The notes below the pieces were generated by a model. It saw only the letters and a program-made list of their open reading frames with translations. It ran no database searches and was not told where the DNA came from. 64,000 nt of DNA from Arcicella sp034931005. Its GTDB lineage: Bacteria; Bacteroidota; Bacteroidia; Cytophagales; Spirosomataceae. The DNA lies in the NCBI RefSeq assembly GCF_034931005.1, contig NZ_JAYGIN010000002.1, positions 1 through 64,000 of the forward strand, given 5' to 3'. Positions 1 to 8,200 of this stretch are shown in pieces (the stretch's first letter is position 1; each line of letters begins with the position of its first letter). The translations under genes and the position numbers were made by a program.

Positions 1-393
1 CTCTTTCATGCCCTTTAAATAAAGAAACATAACTACAACTCCTGTCTTCTGAATAAAATTAATTAATCTGTCTTCCTATCAATATCTCAAAGAACTCTTA
101 CAATCTTAACCTCTAGCAGCTAAAATTCTTGTCAGTATATTCAGTCTAAAATAAACCCTAAATAAACCCCCTTTTAATCACATCCCGTCGTTTCGGAGTG
201 CAAAGTTCTACCTTTTATTTTAAACTACCAAACTATATAACAAAAAAATAAAAAGAAATCACAAATGCATTGACTATCAAATACTTATAAAATAAAAAAA
301 TAAACCTCATTTATGAAATGAAAAATAAGCAATTATACTCAAATACAATAGTTAAACTTTTTCGCAAAAAAATTATAAAAAAAACGAGTTCAG
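1..393. other. AT-rich gap at window edge
   Basis: No convincing gene is visible. The stretch is strongly A/T-rich with short homopolymer runs. A minus-strand ATG at positions 7-9 could be the start of a gene lying left of the window, but only three codons are present, so it is not called. The right end merges into the terminator hairpin of pruA. Confidence 0.5.
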
Positions 394-458
394 AAAAACC
401 AACTTCTCCAAAAGTCACGATTAAAATTCTAATCCTAACTTTTGGAGAAATTGGTTTT
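394..458 (-). terminator. Long hairpin terminator of pruA
   Basis: Arms at 394-414 and 438-458 are inverted copies of about 21 nt whose single mismatch becomes a G-U pair in the minus-strand transcript. The 23-nt interval contains a further near-palindrome (about 419-434), so the RNA can fold into one extended rod. A T-rich tract follows in the minus direction. It begins eight bases beyond the pruA stop codon. Confidence 0.75.
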
Positions 459-465
459 GCCTATT

Positions 466-2091
466 TTAAGATAAAAAAGGATATTTGTAATCGATTGGAG
501 ATACGAATGTCTCTTTGATAGTTCTTGGAGAAACCCATCTTAACAAGTTCAGCATTGAACCTGCTTTGTCATTTGTTCCCGAAGCTCTTGCTCCACCAAA
601 AGGTTGTTGTCCCACGACTGCTCCTGTTGGTTTGTCATTTATATAGAAATTACCTGCGGCATTCACGAGTTTCTTATTGGCAATTTCTAAAGCATATCTG
701 TCTTGTGAGAAAACAGCTCCCGTAAGTGCATACTCAGATGTCTTATCTACGAGTTCTAAAGTTTCTTCGTATTTATCCTCATCATAAACATATATGGTCA
801 GTACAGGACCAAAGATTTCTTCACACATGGTTGTGTAGTGAGGGTCTTTAGTAAGAATTATGGTTGGTTCGATGAAATATCCTTTCGATTTATCAAAGTT
901 ACCACCCGCAAAAATTTCTACATTATCTGAAGATTTAGCTTGTTGGATATAATTTGAGATTTTATCAAAAGCTTTTTCATCAATAACTGCGTTTACAAAA
1001 TTTGAAAAGTCTTCAGTAACTCCCATTTTAATTTCCTGCAAGAATTGAGTTACGTATTCAGATGTTTCTTTCCAGAGATTACTTGGTATATATGCACGAG
1101 AAGCGGCAGAACACTTTTGTCCTTGATATTCAAATGCTCCTCTCACTAAACCCACTGCGAGGGCTTTTGGCTCGGCAGATTTATGAGCTACGATGAAATC
1201 TTTTCCGCCTGTTTCTCCGACAATTCTTGGATAAGTTTTATATAGATGAATATTCTCTCCAATTGTTTTCCAAATGTGTTGGAACACTTTGGTACTTCCT
1301 GTAAAATGAACGCCTGCAAATTGTGGATGTTTGAAAACAATATCTCCTGTCATTGGTCCATCAGTATAAATCAAATTGATTACGCCATCAGGTAAACCTG
1401 CTTCTTTCAAGATTTTCATCAAAACATTAGCTGAATAAATCTGTTGCGGAGATGGTTTCCAAACGACAACATTACCCATTAAAGCAGCTGATGCAGGTAA
1501 ATTTCCTGCAATGGCTGTGAAATTGAATGGTGTAACAGCAAAAACGAAGCCTTCCAAAGGACGATGTTCGAGGCGATTCCAAACGCCATCGGAAGATTCT
1601 GGTTGTTGTGCGTATATCTGTGATGCAAAATGGGCATTGAAACGAAGAAAGTCAATCCACTCGCAAGCAGAATCTATTTCGGCTTGATAAGCATTTTTTG
1701 ACTGCCCTAACATGGTTGAAGCATTTAGCTCCATTCGGTATTTTGTGGCAGAAAGGTCGGCGGCTTTTAAGAAAATAGCTACACGATTTTCCCAAGGTAA
1801 ATTTGCCCATTGTTCACGAGCAGCTAATGAAGTTGCAATCGCTTGATGAACATGAGACTCATCACCTTCGTGATAATAACCCAAAATATGCTGATGGTCG
1901 TGAGGGCAAGTTAAAGGTTGTTTTTTATTAGTTCTAACCTCCTCTGAACCGATATACATGGGTACATCTGCTACGGAATTACGCATTTCAGCCAATTTTG
2001 CTTTGAGGGCTTCACGCTGTGGCGTATTGGGAGCGTAGGAATTGATTGACTCGTTTTGAGGTTTCGGGACATTAAAGAATCCTGTTGACAT
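466..2091 (-). CDS. pruA: L-glutamate gamma-semialdehyde dehydrogenase (1-pyrroline-5-carboxylate dehydrogenase)
   Basis: A 541-residue aldehyde dehydrogenase that oxidises glutamate-gamma-semialdehyde/P5C to glutamate with NAD+, the second step of cytosolic proline breakdown. The catalytic cysteine lies in GQKCSAASR (about residue 327) and the general-base glutamate in GETGGKDF (about 293). The Rossmann turn HFTGSTKVF is about 264-272. The length and the N-terminal VPKPQNESINSYAPN stretch match the stand-alone eukaryote-like P5CDH family (about 540 residues) rather than bifunctional PutA. No prodH/putA lies next to it, so it is probably monocistronic with its own terminator. Confidence 0.95.
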   Translation of the reverse strand: MSTGFFNVPKPQNESINSYAPNTPQREALKAKLAEMRNSVADVPMYIGSEEVRTNKKQPLTCPHDHQHILGYYHEGDESHVHQAIATSLAAREQWANLPWENRVAIFLKAADLSATKYRMELNASTMLGQSKNAYQAEIDSACEWIDFLRFNAHFASQIYAQQPESSDGVWNRLEHRPLEGFVFAVTPFNFTAIAGNLPASAALMGNVVVWKPSPQQIYSANVLMKILKEAGLPDGVINLIYTDGPMTGDIVFKHPQFAGVHFTGSTKVFQHIWKTIGENIHLYKTYPRIVGETGGKDFIVAHKSAEPKALAVGLVRGAFEYQGQKCSAASRAYIPSNLWKETSEYVTQFLQEIKMGVTEDFSNFVNAVIDEKAFDKISNYIQQAKSSDNVEIFAGGNFDKSKGYFIEPTIILTKDPHYTTMCEEIFGPVLTIYVYDEDKYEETLELVDKTSEYALTGAVFSQDRYALEIANKKLVNAAGNFYINDKPTGAVVGQQPFGGARASGTNDKAGSMLNLLRWVSPRTIKETFVSPIDYKYPFLS

Positions 2092-2189
2092 TTGATGAAG
2101 TTTTTAGTTTGGTGTAAAATTAATCAAATTGTGTGAAATTATTACTTATCTATCCAAGTTACAAACTTGAACCAGTCAATGGAATACTG

Positions 2190-2325
2190 AGCAAAATAAC
2201 TTGGCGAGTACCTGACGCACGATGGATGGTGGGACACGCATCCACGGGACGGAGTTGGTTCTACCAATCAAAGAAGAAGAAATGGTCTGCGTAGGTTTGC
2301 ATATCCATACACAGGAGTACACAAA
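2190..2325. repeat. GC-raised intergenic relic (copy A)
   Basis: This part of the pruA/OMP gap is much richer in G+C than its surroundings. Around 2225-2270 it resembles the reverse complement of 3465-3530: both contain a GGGA(G)ACAC-CATCCACG-GAC core followed by a TTGGTT/TTACCAA-like motif. No ORF is convincing. It is probably a decayed dispersed repeat. Confidence 0.4.
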
Positions 2326-2358
2326 CAAAAAGCCATATTTTTGAGGATATGGCTTTTT
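2326..2358 (-). terminator. Terminator of the outer-membrane barrel gene
   Basis: Stem AAAAAGCCATAT / ATATGGCTTTTT with an 8-nt loop. It lies about 50 nt beyond the minus-strand stop at 2407 and has T-runs on both strands, so it can act in either direction. Confidence 0.8.
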
Positions 2359-2406
2359 GAGTGGAATGAATATTTTTTTGTGTTGGAATCATTTGAATGA
2401 AATTCT

Positions 2407-2943
2407 CTATTTTTCCAAGAATTGAACTAAGGACACGCTAAAAACAGCATTTTTATTGGTATAAAAATCGCTTTTAACAGCATTTGCTAAACTGAAAGTA
2501 TAATTGAAATTCAAGGAAGAGTTTTCAGTTAGATTATATCCCAAAAGTAGATTTCCTCCTAAATCAATAGATTTATTGGTACCTACTTTATCAGCAAGCA
2601 AAAAACTAATTACTGGACCTGCCCCGAATTGAAAATTACTGGTAGTTTTGAAAATTACATTTAAAGGTATATCTAAGTACGTTTTTGTGTAAACAGCATC
2701 TCCCTTTTTGCAGTACAACAAGGCAGGTTGAAAAACAAGATTCTCTCCTTTTAAAGGGGTTTCTGCTACGATTCCGCCTTGATAGCTAAATGCACTTGTA
2801 GTTGAACCACCCGCATAACCCACATTGGCACTGTTGATGTAAGACAACCCAAGCCCCACCTTATACCCCCACTTTAACTGTGCTTGACTTTGAAAATGTA
2901 AAAAAACTGAAAGAAAAAAAAGAATAATAAAATGCTTTTTCAT
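2407..2943 (-). CDS. Outer-membrane beta-barrel (porin family) protein
   Basis: A 178-residue protein with a clear signal peptide (MKKHFIILFFLSVFLHFQSQAQ, cleaved after AQA/SQA-like residues). Alternating hydrophobic strands such as WGYKVGLGLSYINS, FQFGAGPVISFLL and SLNFNYTFSLA follow. The organisation matches the small PorT/OMP_b-brl_2-like barrels common in Bacteroidota, which usually have 8 strands. No catalytic motif is visible. The cargo or role is unknown; it probably sits in the outer membrane as a structural or small-solute barrel. It stands alone between two intergenic regions. Confidence 0.75.
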   Translation of the reverse strand: MKKHFIILFFLSVFLHFQSQAQLKWGYKVGLGLSYINSANVGYAGGSTTSAFSYQGGIVAETPLKGENLVFQPALLYCKKGDAVYTKTYLDIPLNVIFKTTSNFQFGAGPVISFLLADKVGTNKSIDLGGNLLLGYNLTENSSLNFNYTFSLANAVKSDFYTNKNAVFSVSLVQFLEK

Positions 2944-3104
2944 AGATAATTTATTTGGTTGACACTATTTATTTGGTTGCTAAAATCTTGCCACGTTTGA
3001 GTCATGAGTAAAACACTATTATGAAGATTAGGTGTTAGAACAGCACAAGGACTGCAAAAGTGGTGCTTTCTCTCCAACAGCCTACGAGTGAGACGCTCCT
3101 CAAT

Positions 3105-3130
3105 TTTAGGTCTTAGGAGAACCTAAGACC
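3105..3130. repeat. Short perfect hairpin
   Basis: GGTCTTAGG / CCTAAGACC with a 4-nt loop, downstream of the small minus-strand gene ending at 3159. It lacks a clean T-tract, so terminator function is uncertain. Confidence 0.45.
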
Positions 3131-3158
3131 AGATTGGAGCAGAAAAATTGCACAAATA

Positions 3159-3434
3159 TTAAATATTAGTGAAGTAATTTATTAATTCTTCTTCCATAAT
3201 TATAGAGTTTTCAAATTTAATAGTTTTTGATTTTAAAATATCTTCTGTTTCTATATTTATAGTCATTAAGTCACAAATCCCATTAGGTAATAGTTCAATT
3301 GATATTATTTTAATGTCTGCATAGTTAATTGAAACAGACATTTTATACTGATCCACAATGTCAATTTCTTCAATAGAAATATTTTCATTTTCAGATATAT
3401 ACTTTTCTAAAAACTTTTTTAAATCTTTAAACAT
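3159..3434 (-). CDS. Small hypothetical protein
   Basis: A 91-residue acidic, isoleucine-rich protein without a signal peptide or membrane segment. It starts MFKDLKKFLEKYISEN and seems to alternate helix and beta strands. I do not recognise a family. It is bounded by GC-raised relic repeats on the 5' side and a hairpin on the 3' side, and it is noticeably A+T-rich, which could suggest acquired DNA. Single small immunity-like proteins often look like this, but nothing here proves that role. Confidence 0.5.
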   Translation of the reverse strand: MFKDLKKFLEKYISENENISIEEIDIVDQYKMSVSINYADIKIISIELLPNGICDLMTINIETEDILKSKTIKFENSIIMEEELINYFTNI

Positions 3435-3449
3435 ACCATTGTTTTGGTT

Positions 3450-3560
3450 TGGTTGTCACTATTTCCTTCCGTGGTTGGTAAGCCATCGTCGTCTCGTGGA
3501 TGTGTCTCCCGACCAGCCAACTGGCGAAAGCAAAAACCCGAACATATTGATTATCATATA
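3450..3560. repeat. GC-raised intergenic relic (copy B)
   Basis: Located just upstream of the small 91-residue gene. The reverse complement of about 3465-3530 resembles 2225-2270 (shared CATCCACG and GAC blocks), in the opposite orientation. It encodes no plausible protein and is interpreted as a degenerate dispersed repeat. Confidence 0.4.
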
Positions 3561-3609
3561 ATTAATATTTAAAATCTTTCCATAAAATGAGTCAAAAAAC
3601 CAAAATCAC

Positions 3610-3657
3610 CTGTGGTTGGTCGTAGGAACGCTTCGCTAAACCTACGATCAACCACAG
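3610..3657 (-). terminator. 17-bp hairpin after the HhH gene
   Basis: Arms 3610-3626 and 3641-3657 pair over 17 positions (one G-U) around a 14-nt loop. In the minus direction a T-rich segment follows. It is placed nine bases after the stop at 3666, so it is probably a terminator, although the GC-rich stem could also be a REP-like palindrome. Confidence 0.65.
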
Positions 3658-3665
3658 AATGAACT

Positions 3666-4643
3666 TCAAAATTCAAAATATGGGAATATCTTGTCCAAAG
3701 TTTTGGCATCTAATAATTTGATATTTTCAAAATCTTTGCGACTCGAAAAATTACCGTGTTGTTGTCGATACGCAATAACTGACTTCGCAATATAAGGACG
3801 AATGTAATAATGTTTAAACTCCTCGACTGTGACTTCATTAATTTTGATTTTGCGAAGCGGTGGATTTTTTATTATTCCATATTTTAAAACCTCGTCCACA
3901 ACGGTTGAATCTAATCCGTAAACTTCTCGTACTTGATTCTCTGAATAAAATCCGCCAAGCATATCCCGATATTTAATAATTCGGGCGGAAAGTTTTGAAC
4001 CAATTCCTTTCATTTTTTTCAAATCATTGGTATCCGCACGGTTCAAATCGAAGGTTGTGGGTTTGAATGATTCCTTATTCGGCAAATTTGAAACGGATTT
4101 TGTTTCTACTGAAAAATCAGGTTTAGTGTTTACAGGAAAAGATTTCCCCGCTTTATCTGGCAAAGTAATGTATGGCTCTAATTTTGAATAAAGGTCGGCG
4201 GGGAAATCATAAATTCTTTGGAGGTCTTCTTTTTTACGGAACTCTCCGCCTTTAGAACGATAATTGATAATTCTTTTTGCCATCCATGAAGCAATACCTA
4301 ATTGTTCCAATTCTTGTTGAGAAGCTACATTTGGGTCGAATGGAGCTAACTTAACATTACGATTTTCAGTATATTCTTTGTCTGACTTTTCATATTGATT
4401 ATTAAATCGGTCTTGATAAGCTTCTTTCTTAGCAGATTCTTTTACTTCAATCTTCGCCATCATTTCCTCCACTCGCTTAGGGTCGATGGTTTTTGAAGTT
4501 TTAGGATTATCGGGAAGAAAATCGAAAACAAAAATGGAGAAAATGAAAGCGATAATTAGGAAAATAAGGAACATAAAACCTTTGATTTCAGTCTTATTAA
4601 AGGCAAAATAGTCCCGTAGATAGTAGCGTAATTTTTTGAACAT
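3666..4643 (-). CDS. ComEA-like helix-hairpin-helix protein, membrane anchored
   Basis: A 325-residue protein with an N-terminal transmembrane helix (about residues 20-42, FMFLIFLIIAFIFSIFVF). Three helix-hairpin-helix modules follow: LEQLGIASWMAKRIINYR (about 113-130), LKKMKGIGSKLSARIIKYR (about 207-225) and a weaker FKHYYIRPYIAKSVIAYR (about 275-292). Each is followed by a G(G/N)F-type turn. HhH modules bind the DNA backbone without sequence preference. ComEA-type proteins hold incoming DNA at the envelope during uptake, but many Bacteroidota have this longer three-module form with no proven competence role. It is divergent from thrC. Confidence 0.85.
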   Translation of the reverse strand: MFKKLRYYLRDYFAFNKTEIKGFMFLIFLIIAFIFSIFVFDFLPDNPKTSKTIDPKRVEEMMAKIEVKESAKKEAYQDRFNNQYEKSDKEYTENRNVKLAPFDPNVASQQELEQLGIASWMAKRIINYRSKGGEFRKKEDLQRIYDFPADLYSKLEPYITLPDKAGKSFPVNTKPDFSVETKSVSNLPNKESFKPTTFDLNRADTNDLKKMKGIGSKLSARIIKYRDMLGGFYSENQVREVYGLDSTVVDEVLKYGIIKNPPLRKIKINEVTVEEFKHYYIRPYIAKSVIAYRQQHGNFSSRKDFENIKLLDAKTLDKIFPYFEF

Positions 4644-4784
4644 GGTGATTTTTCGTTTTTTTGATGGTTGTCGAACAGTTTTAAATTAATTTTGTGGCAT
4701 TAAATTAGTATTTTTTATTCCCCAATAATAAAATCTGAGTGATTTTATTGACTAAAATCTCGTTTTGAACCAAAAAATTACAAC

Positions 4785-6089
4785 ATGATACTTTACAGCA
4801 CCAATCATCAAAGCCCCGATGTACATTTGGAAGAGGCAGTTTTCAGAGGATTACCACCCGATAATGGTTTATATATGCCTCATGTTATTCCGATGTTGCC
4901 CGCTTCATTTTTTGAGAATATTGAAAAAATGTCTATTTCGGAAATTGCTTTTGAAGTGTCAAAAGCATTATTAGGAGATGAAATTTCGGAAGAGGATTTG
5001 AAAATGATTGTAAACCGTGCGATTGACTTTGACGCTCCTGTTGTAGAAATTGAAAAAGACACTTACGTTTTAGAGTTATTTCATGGGCCTTCAATGGCAT
5101 TTAAAGATTTCGGAGCGAGATTCATGGCTTCGTTAATGTCTTATTTTTTACAGAAATCTCAAAAAGATATTCATATTTTAGTGGCTACTTCTGGAGATAC
5201 TGGCGGTGCAGTTGCTCAAGGATTTTATAAAACTTCAGGCATTAAGGTTACCATTCTATATCCAACGGGTAAAGTTTCGGACATTCAAGAGAAGCAATTA
5301 ACCACTTTGGGAGAAAATGTAACTGCTTTGGAAGTTGATGGAACATTCGATGATTGTCAGGCTTTGGTAAAAGCAGCGTTTTTAGATTCAGAATTATCTT
5401 TAAAATTCAATTTAGCCTCTGCCAATTCAATCAACATTAGTCGTTTGATTCCTCAATCTTTCTATTATTTCAATGCTTTTGCAGAATTGAAAAGAGCTGG
5501 AAATACAAAACCTGTTGTTTTTTGTGTACCAAGTGGAAATTTTGGAAACCTTTCGGCAGGATTAATTGCTCAACGCATGGGATTACCCGTAAAAATGTTT
5601 GTAGCAGCAACAAACGTAAATAACGTTGTTCCAGAATATTTAAAAACGGGTACATATCAGCCAAAACCATCGCAGGAAACTATTTCAAATGCAATGGATG
5701 TGGGCAATCCTTCTAACTTTATCCGTATGCGTTTGTTGGCAGGTGATGCACACGAAGAAGTAGTTACACACATTACAGGAGATTTTAGTGATGATACAGA
5801 TACTCGTAAGGCTATGAAAGACGTTTTCGACCGTACAGGATATGTCATGTGTCCGCATACTGCGGTTGCTTATTTAGGTTTGAAATCTTATACTGATAGT
5901 TTAAATGAAGAAGTAGCAGGCGTTTTATTATCAACTGCTCACTATGCTAAATTCTTAGATGTCGTTGAAGAGACTCTGGGAACGACGGTTGAAGTGCCTG
6001 AGCGTTTGTCGGCATTATTGTCGAAAGAAAAGGTTTCTATTCCGATGACGAAAGACTTTGTGGATTTTAAAGCTTATTTGTTAAAGTAA
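4785..6089 (+). CDS. thrC: Threonine synthase
   Basis: A 434-residue PLP enzyme that converts O-phospho-L-homoserine to threonine. The PLP lysine lies in GPSMAFKDFGARF (about residue 111). The phosphate-binding loop is VPSGNFGNLSAG (about 245-256) and the ATSGDTGGAVA motif is at about 129-139. The N-terminus MILYSTNHQSP and the length fit the bacterial type with an N-terminal helical domain. It is not clustered with thrA/thrB here. Its 3' end faces the acyl-CoA synthetase gene, with a shared bidirectional terminator between them. Confidence 0.95.
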   Translation: MILYSTNHQSPDVHLEEAVFRGLPPDNGLYMPHVIPMLPASFFENIEKMSISEIAFEVSKALLGDEISEEDLKMIVNRAIDFDAPVVEIEKDTYVLELFHGPSMAFKDFGARFMASLMSYFLQKSQKDIHILVATSGDTGGAVAQGFYKTSGIKVTILYPTGKVSDIQEKQLTTLGENVTALEVDGTFDDCQALVKAAFLDSELSLKFNLASANSINISRLIPQSFYYFNAFAELKRAGNTKPVVFCVPSGNFGNLSAGLIAQRMGLPVKMFVAATNVNNVVPEYLKTGTYQPKPSQETISNAMDVGNPSNFIRMRLLAGDAHEEVVTHITGDFSDDTDTRKAMKDVFDRTGYVMCPHTAVAYLGLKSYTDSLNEEVAGVLLSTAHYAKFLDVVEETLGTTVEVPERLSALLSKEKVSIPMTKDFVDFKAYLLK

Positions 6090-6111
6090 TATGATTTAAA
6101 AATTTGACTGC

Positions 6112-6153
6112 AATAAAAAACGCCAACGGATTGAATCCATTGGCGTTTTTTAT
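6112..6153. terminator. Bidirectional terminator thrC / acyl-CoA synthetase
   Basis: AAAAAACGCCAA(C)GGAT / ATCCATTGGCGTTTTTT hairpin with an A-run on the left and a T-run on the right. It serves both convergent genes. Confidence 0.85.
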
Positions 6154-6159
6154 TGAGAT

Positions 6160-7932
6160 TTATTCATACATTCCTTCAATTAAATCTTTATACTTGTTGT
6201 GAATTACTTTTCGCTTCAATTTTAGAGTTGGTGTTAATTCTCCGCTATCAATTGTGAATAGACATGGGAGTAATTCAACTTTTTTCACTTGTTCATATTG
6301 AGCGATGTTTTTCATCAATGCTTTTACTTCTTCGTCAAACTTCTCTTTTACTTTCGGATTTTTAATCATTTGAGCGTCATCTGAATACTCGATTCCACTT
6401 CTTGAACACCAATCTTTCAAGGCATTAAATTCTGGAATTAATAACGCTGATGGGAATTTCTGCCCTTCTCCTACTACAATTGCTTGTTCAATCAAAATTG
6501 ATTCTTTCAATTTATTCTCTACTAATTGAGGTGCAACATATTTTCCTCCCGACGTTTTGAAGATTTCTTTTTTACGGTCGGTGATTTTTAGATACTTCCC
6601 TTCCGACAATTCGCCAATATCTCCTGTATGAAACCAACCATCTGCATCAATTGCCTCCGCAGTGGCTTGTGGTTTATTGTAGTAACCTTTCATAATTGAA
6701 GGTCCTTTTACACAAATTTCACCATCTTCAGCGATTTTCAATTCGATATTTGGGAGAATTGTTCCGACGCAACCAATTCTAAAGTCTGTTAAAATACTGG
6801 CTGAAATAACTGGCGATGTTTCTGTAAGTCCATAACCTTCAGCAACTGGAATGCCCGCAGCCCAAAAAATACGAGCAAGTCGTGGTTGAAGAGCCGCTGA
6901 GCCTGATGCAATCAATTTAATATTTCCTCCTAAAGCCTCTTTCCATTTACTGAAAATGAGCTTTCGGGCAATTTTCAATTGTGTGTCATACCACCAACCC
7001 ATCGGTTTCATTGGGTCATATTTCAAACCTAAATTTAAAGCCCAAAAGAATAATTGCTTTTTAATTCCTGATAATTCATATCCTTTGGCAACAATTTTAT
7101 CGTAAACCTTTTCCAAAAGTCTTGGAACGGTTGCAAAAACGTGCGGTTTAACTTCTTTTAAGTTATCCCCAATTGTTTCCATACTTTCAGCGTAGTAAAT
7201 GGAAACACCATTATACATATATACATACACATCTGTACGCTCATAGATATGACATAACGGCAGAAAACTCAATGCTTTATCATCAGAAAGTAAATCTAAT
7301 GCTCTTGCTTCCACCAATCCATCTATATTTGATACAATATTTTCATGAGTCAACATTACGCCTTTCGGTTGTCCTGTTGTTCCAGATGTATAGATTAATG
7401 TTAATAAGTCATCTGGACTAACAGCAGCTTTGTATAAATCTAATTGAGCTTTATCTTCTCCAATAGCTAAATCCACTACTTCTGACCAATTATTTGCTCC
7501 TTTAATTTTATCAAACGTATAAATCCCTTGAATTCCATCCAATGACTCAGTGGCTTTTTGTACTTTTTGTAATAATACTGTATCAGCCACAAAGATAAAT
7601 TTAACCTCTGCATCACTAAAAATATACCGATAATCTTCAATGGTGATGGTTGGGTACATTGGAACAGACACTGCTCCCAATTGCTGTACGCCTAATTCAA
7701 TGAAATTCCACTCTGGTCTATTTGGAGAAATAATAGCAATTTTATCGTCCTTCTTTACCCCTAATTTCAATAGTCCAATACTTACTTTATCAACAATATC
7801 AATTACTTCCGTAGCACTATACTTTCTCCATTCGCCATTCACTTTGTTGGCAAATGCGTCATTTTTATTTACTGGCAATACACAATGTGTCAGCAAATCA
7901 AAAACTCTTGTGATGTTTGGGTTACTTTTCAT
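6160..7932 (-). CDS. Long-chain fatty acid--CoA ligase (AMP-forming)
   Basis: A 590-residue ANL-superfamily enzyme that adenylates a long-chain fatty acid and transfers it to CoA. The P-loop LIYTSGTTGQPKGVML lies at about 187-202. The EGYGLTETSP motif (about 368-377), the GWFHTGDIG motif (about 438-446) and the hinge/lysine region ITDRKKEIFKTSGGKYVAP are all present. The length and the WWYDTQLKIARKLIFSKW insert match the FAA1/FadD15-like subgroup common in Bacteroidota. It acts in the cytosol or on the inner membrane face for fatty-acid activation or lipid remodelling. A CAAATATA (minus TATATTTG) at 8009-8016 is a possible promoter -7 box. Confidence 0.9.
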   Translation of the reverse strand: MKSNPNITRVFDLLTHCVLPVNKNDAFANKVNGEWRKYSATEVIDIVDKVSIGLLKLGVKKDDKIAIISPNRPEWNFIELGVQQLGAVSVPMYPTITIEDYRYIFSDAEVKFIFVADTVLLQKVQKATESLDGIQGIYTFDKIKGANNWSEVVDLAIGEDKAQLDLYKAAVSPDDLLTLIYTSGTTGQPKGVMLTHENIVSNIDGLVEARALDLLSDDKALSFLPLCHIYERTDVYVYMYNGVSIYYAESMETIGDNLKEVKPHVFATVPRLLEKVYDKIVAKGYELSGIKKQLFFWALNLGLKYDPMKPMGWWYDTQLKIARKLIFSKWKEALGGNIKLIASGSAALQPRLARIFWAAGIPVAEGYGLTETSPVISASILTDFRIGCVGTILPNIELKIAEDGEICVKGPSIMKGYYNKPQATAEAIDADGWFHTGDIGELSEGKYLKITDRKKEIFKTSGGKYVAPQLVENKLKESILIEQAIVVGEGQKFPSALLIPEFNALKDWCSRSGIEYSDDAQMIKNPKVKEKFDEEVKALMKNIAQYEQVKKVELLPCLFTIDSGELTPTLKLKRKVIHNKYKDLIEGMYE

Positions 7933-8169
7933 AAAATGATTTATACAATGTTGATAACTTCTTCTTTAAATACAAATTTTAGTTTTTTTAGTTCTAAAAT
8001 ATATTTGGCAAATATATACTTTTACTTGAAATGAAATAGTATGCAAGCATAATTATTTATCACTTTTTTTATGTTATTAAATCATTCTAATATCTTTGTA
8101 TCCTAATAATCAATCTGTTAACTAAATTTGAGATTTAAACAATAAGAATAATTCTTTTCAGAAATAAAT

Positions 8170-8199
8170 AAAAAGCTCAGCCTTTCGACTGAGCTTTCA
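8170..8199 (-). terminator. Terminator of the M48/MORN gene
   Basis: Stem AAAGCTCAG (8172-8180) / CTGAGCTTT (8189-8197) with a T-rich tail in the minus direction. It immediately follows the stop at 8201. Confidence 0.8.
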
Positions 8200-8200
8200 A

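Noticed and set aside
318..518. Plus-strand 66-codon frame left of pruA
   Set aside because: It runs through the pruA terminator hairpin into the 3' end of pruA and is Lys/Ile-rich as expected from A/T-rich non-coding DNA.
8091..8098. Plus-strand TATCTTTG promoter box
   Set aside because: No plus-strand gene follows; the next gene is on the minus strand and no -33 element is visible.
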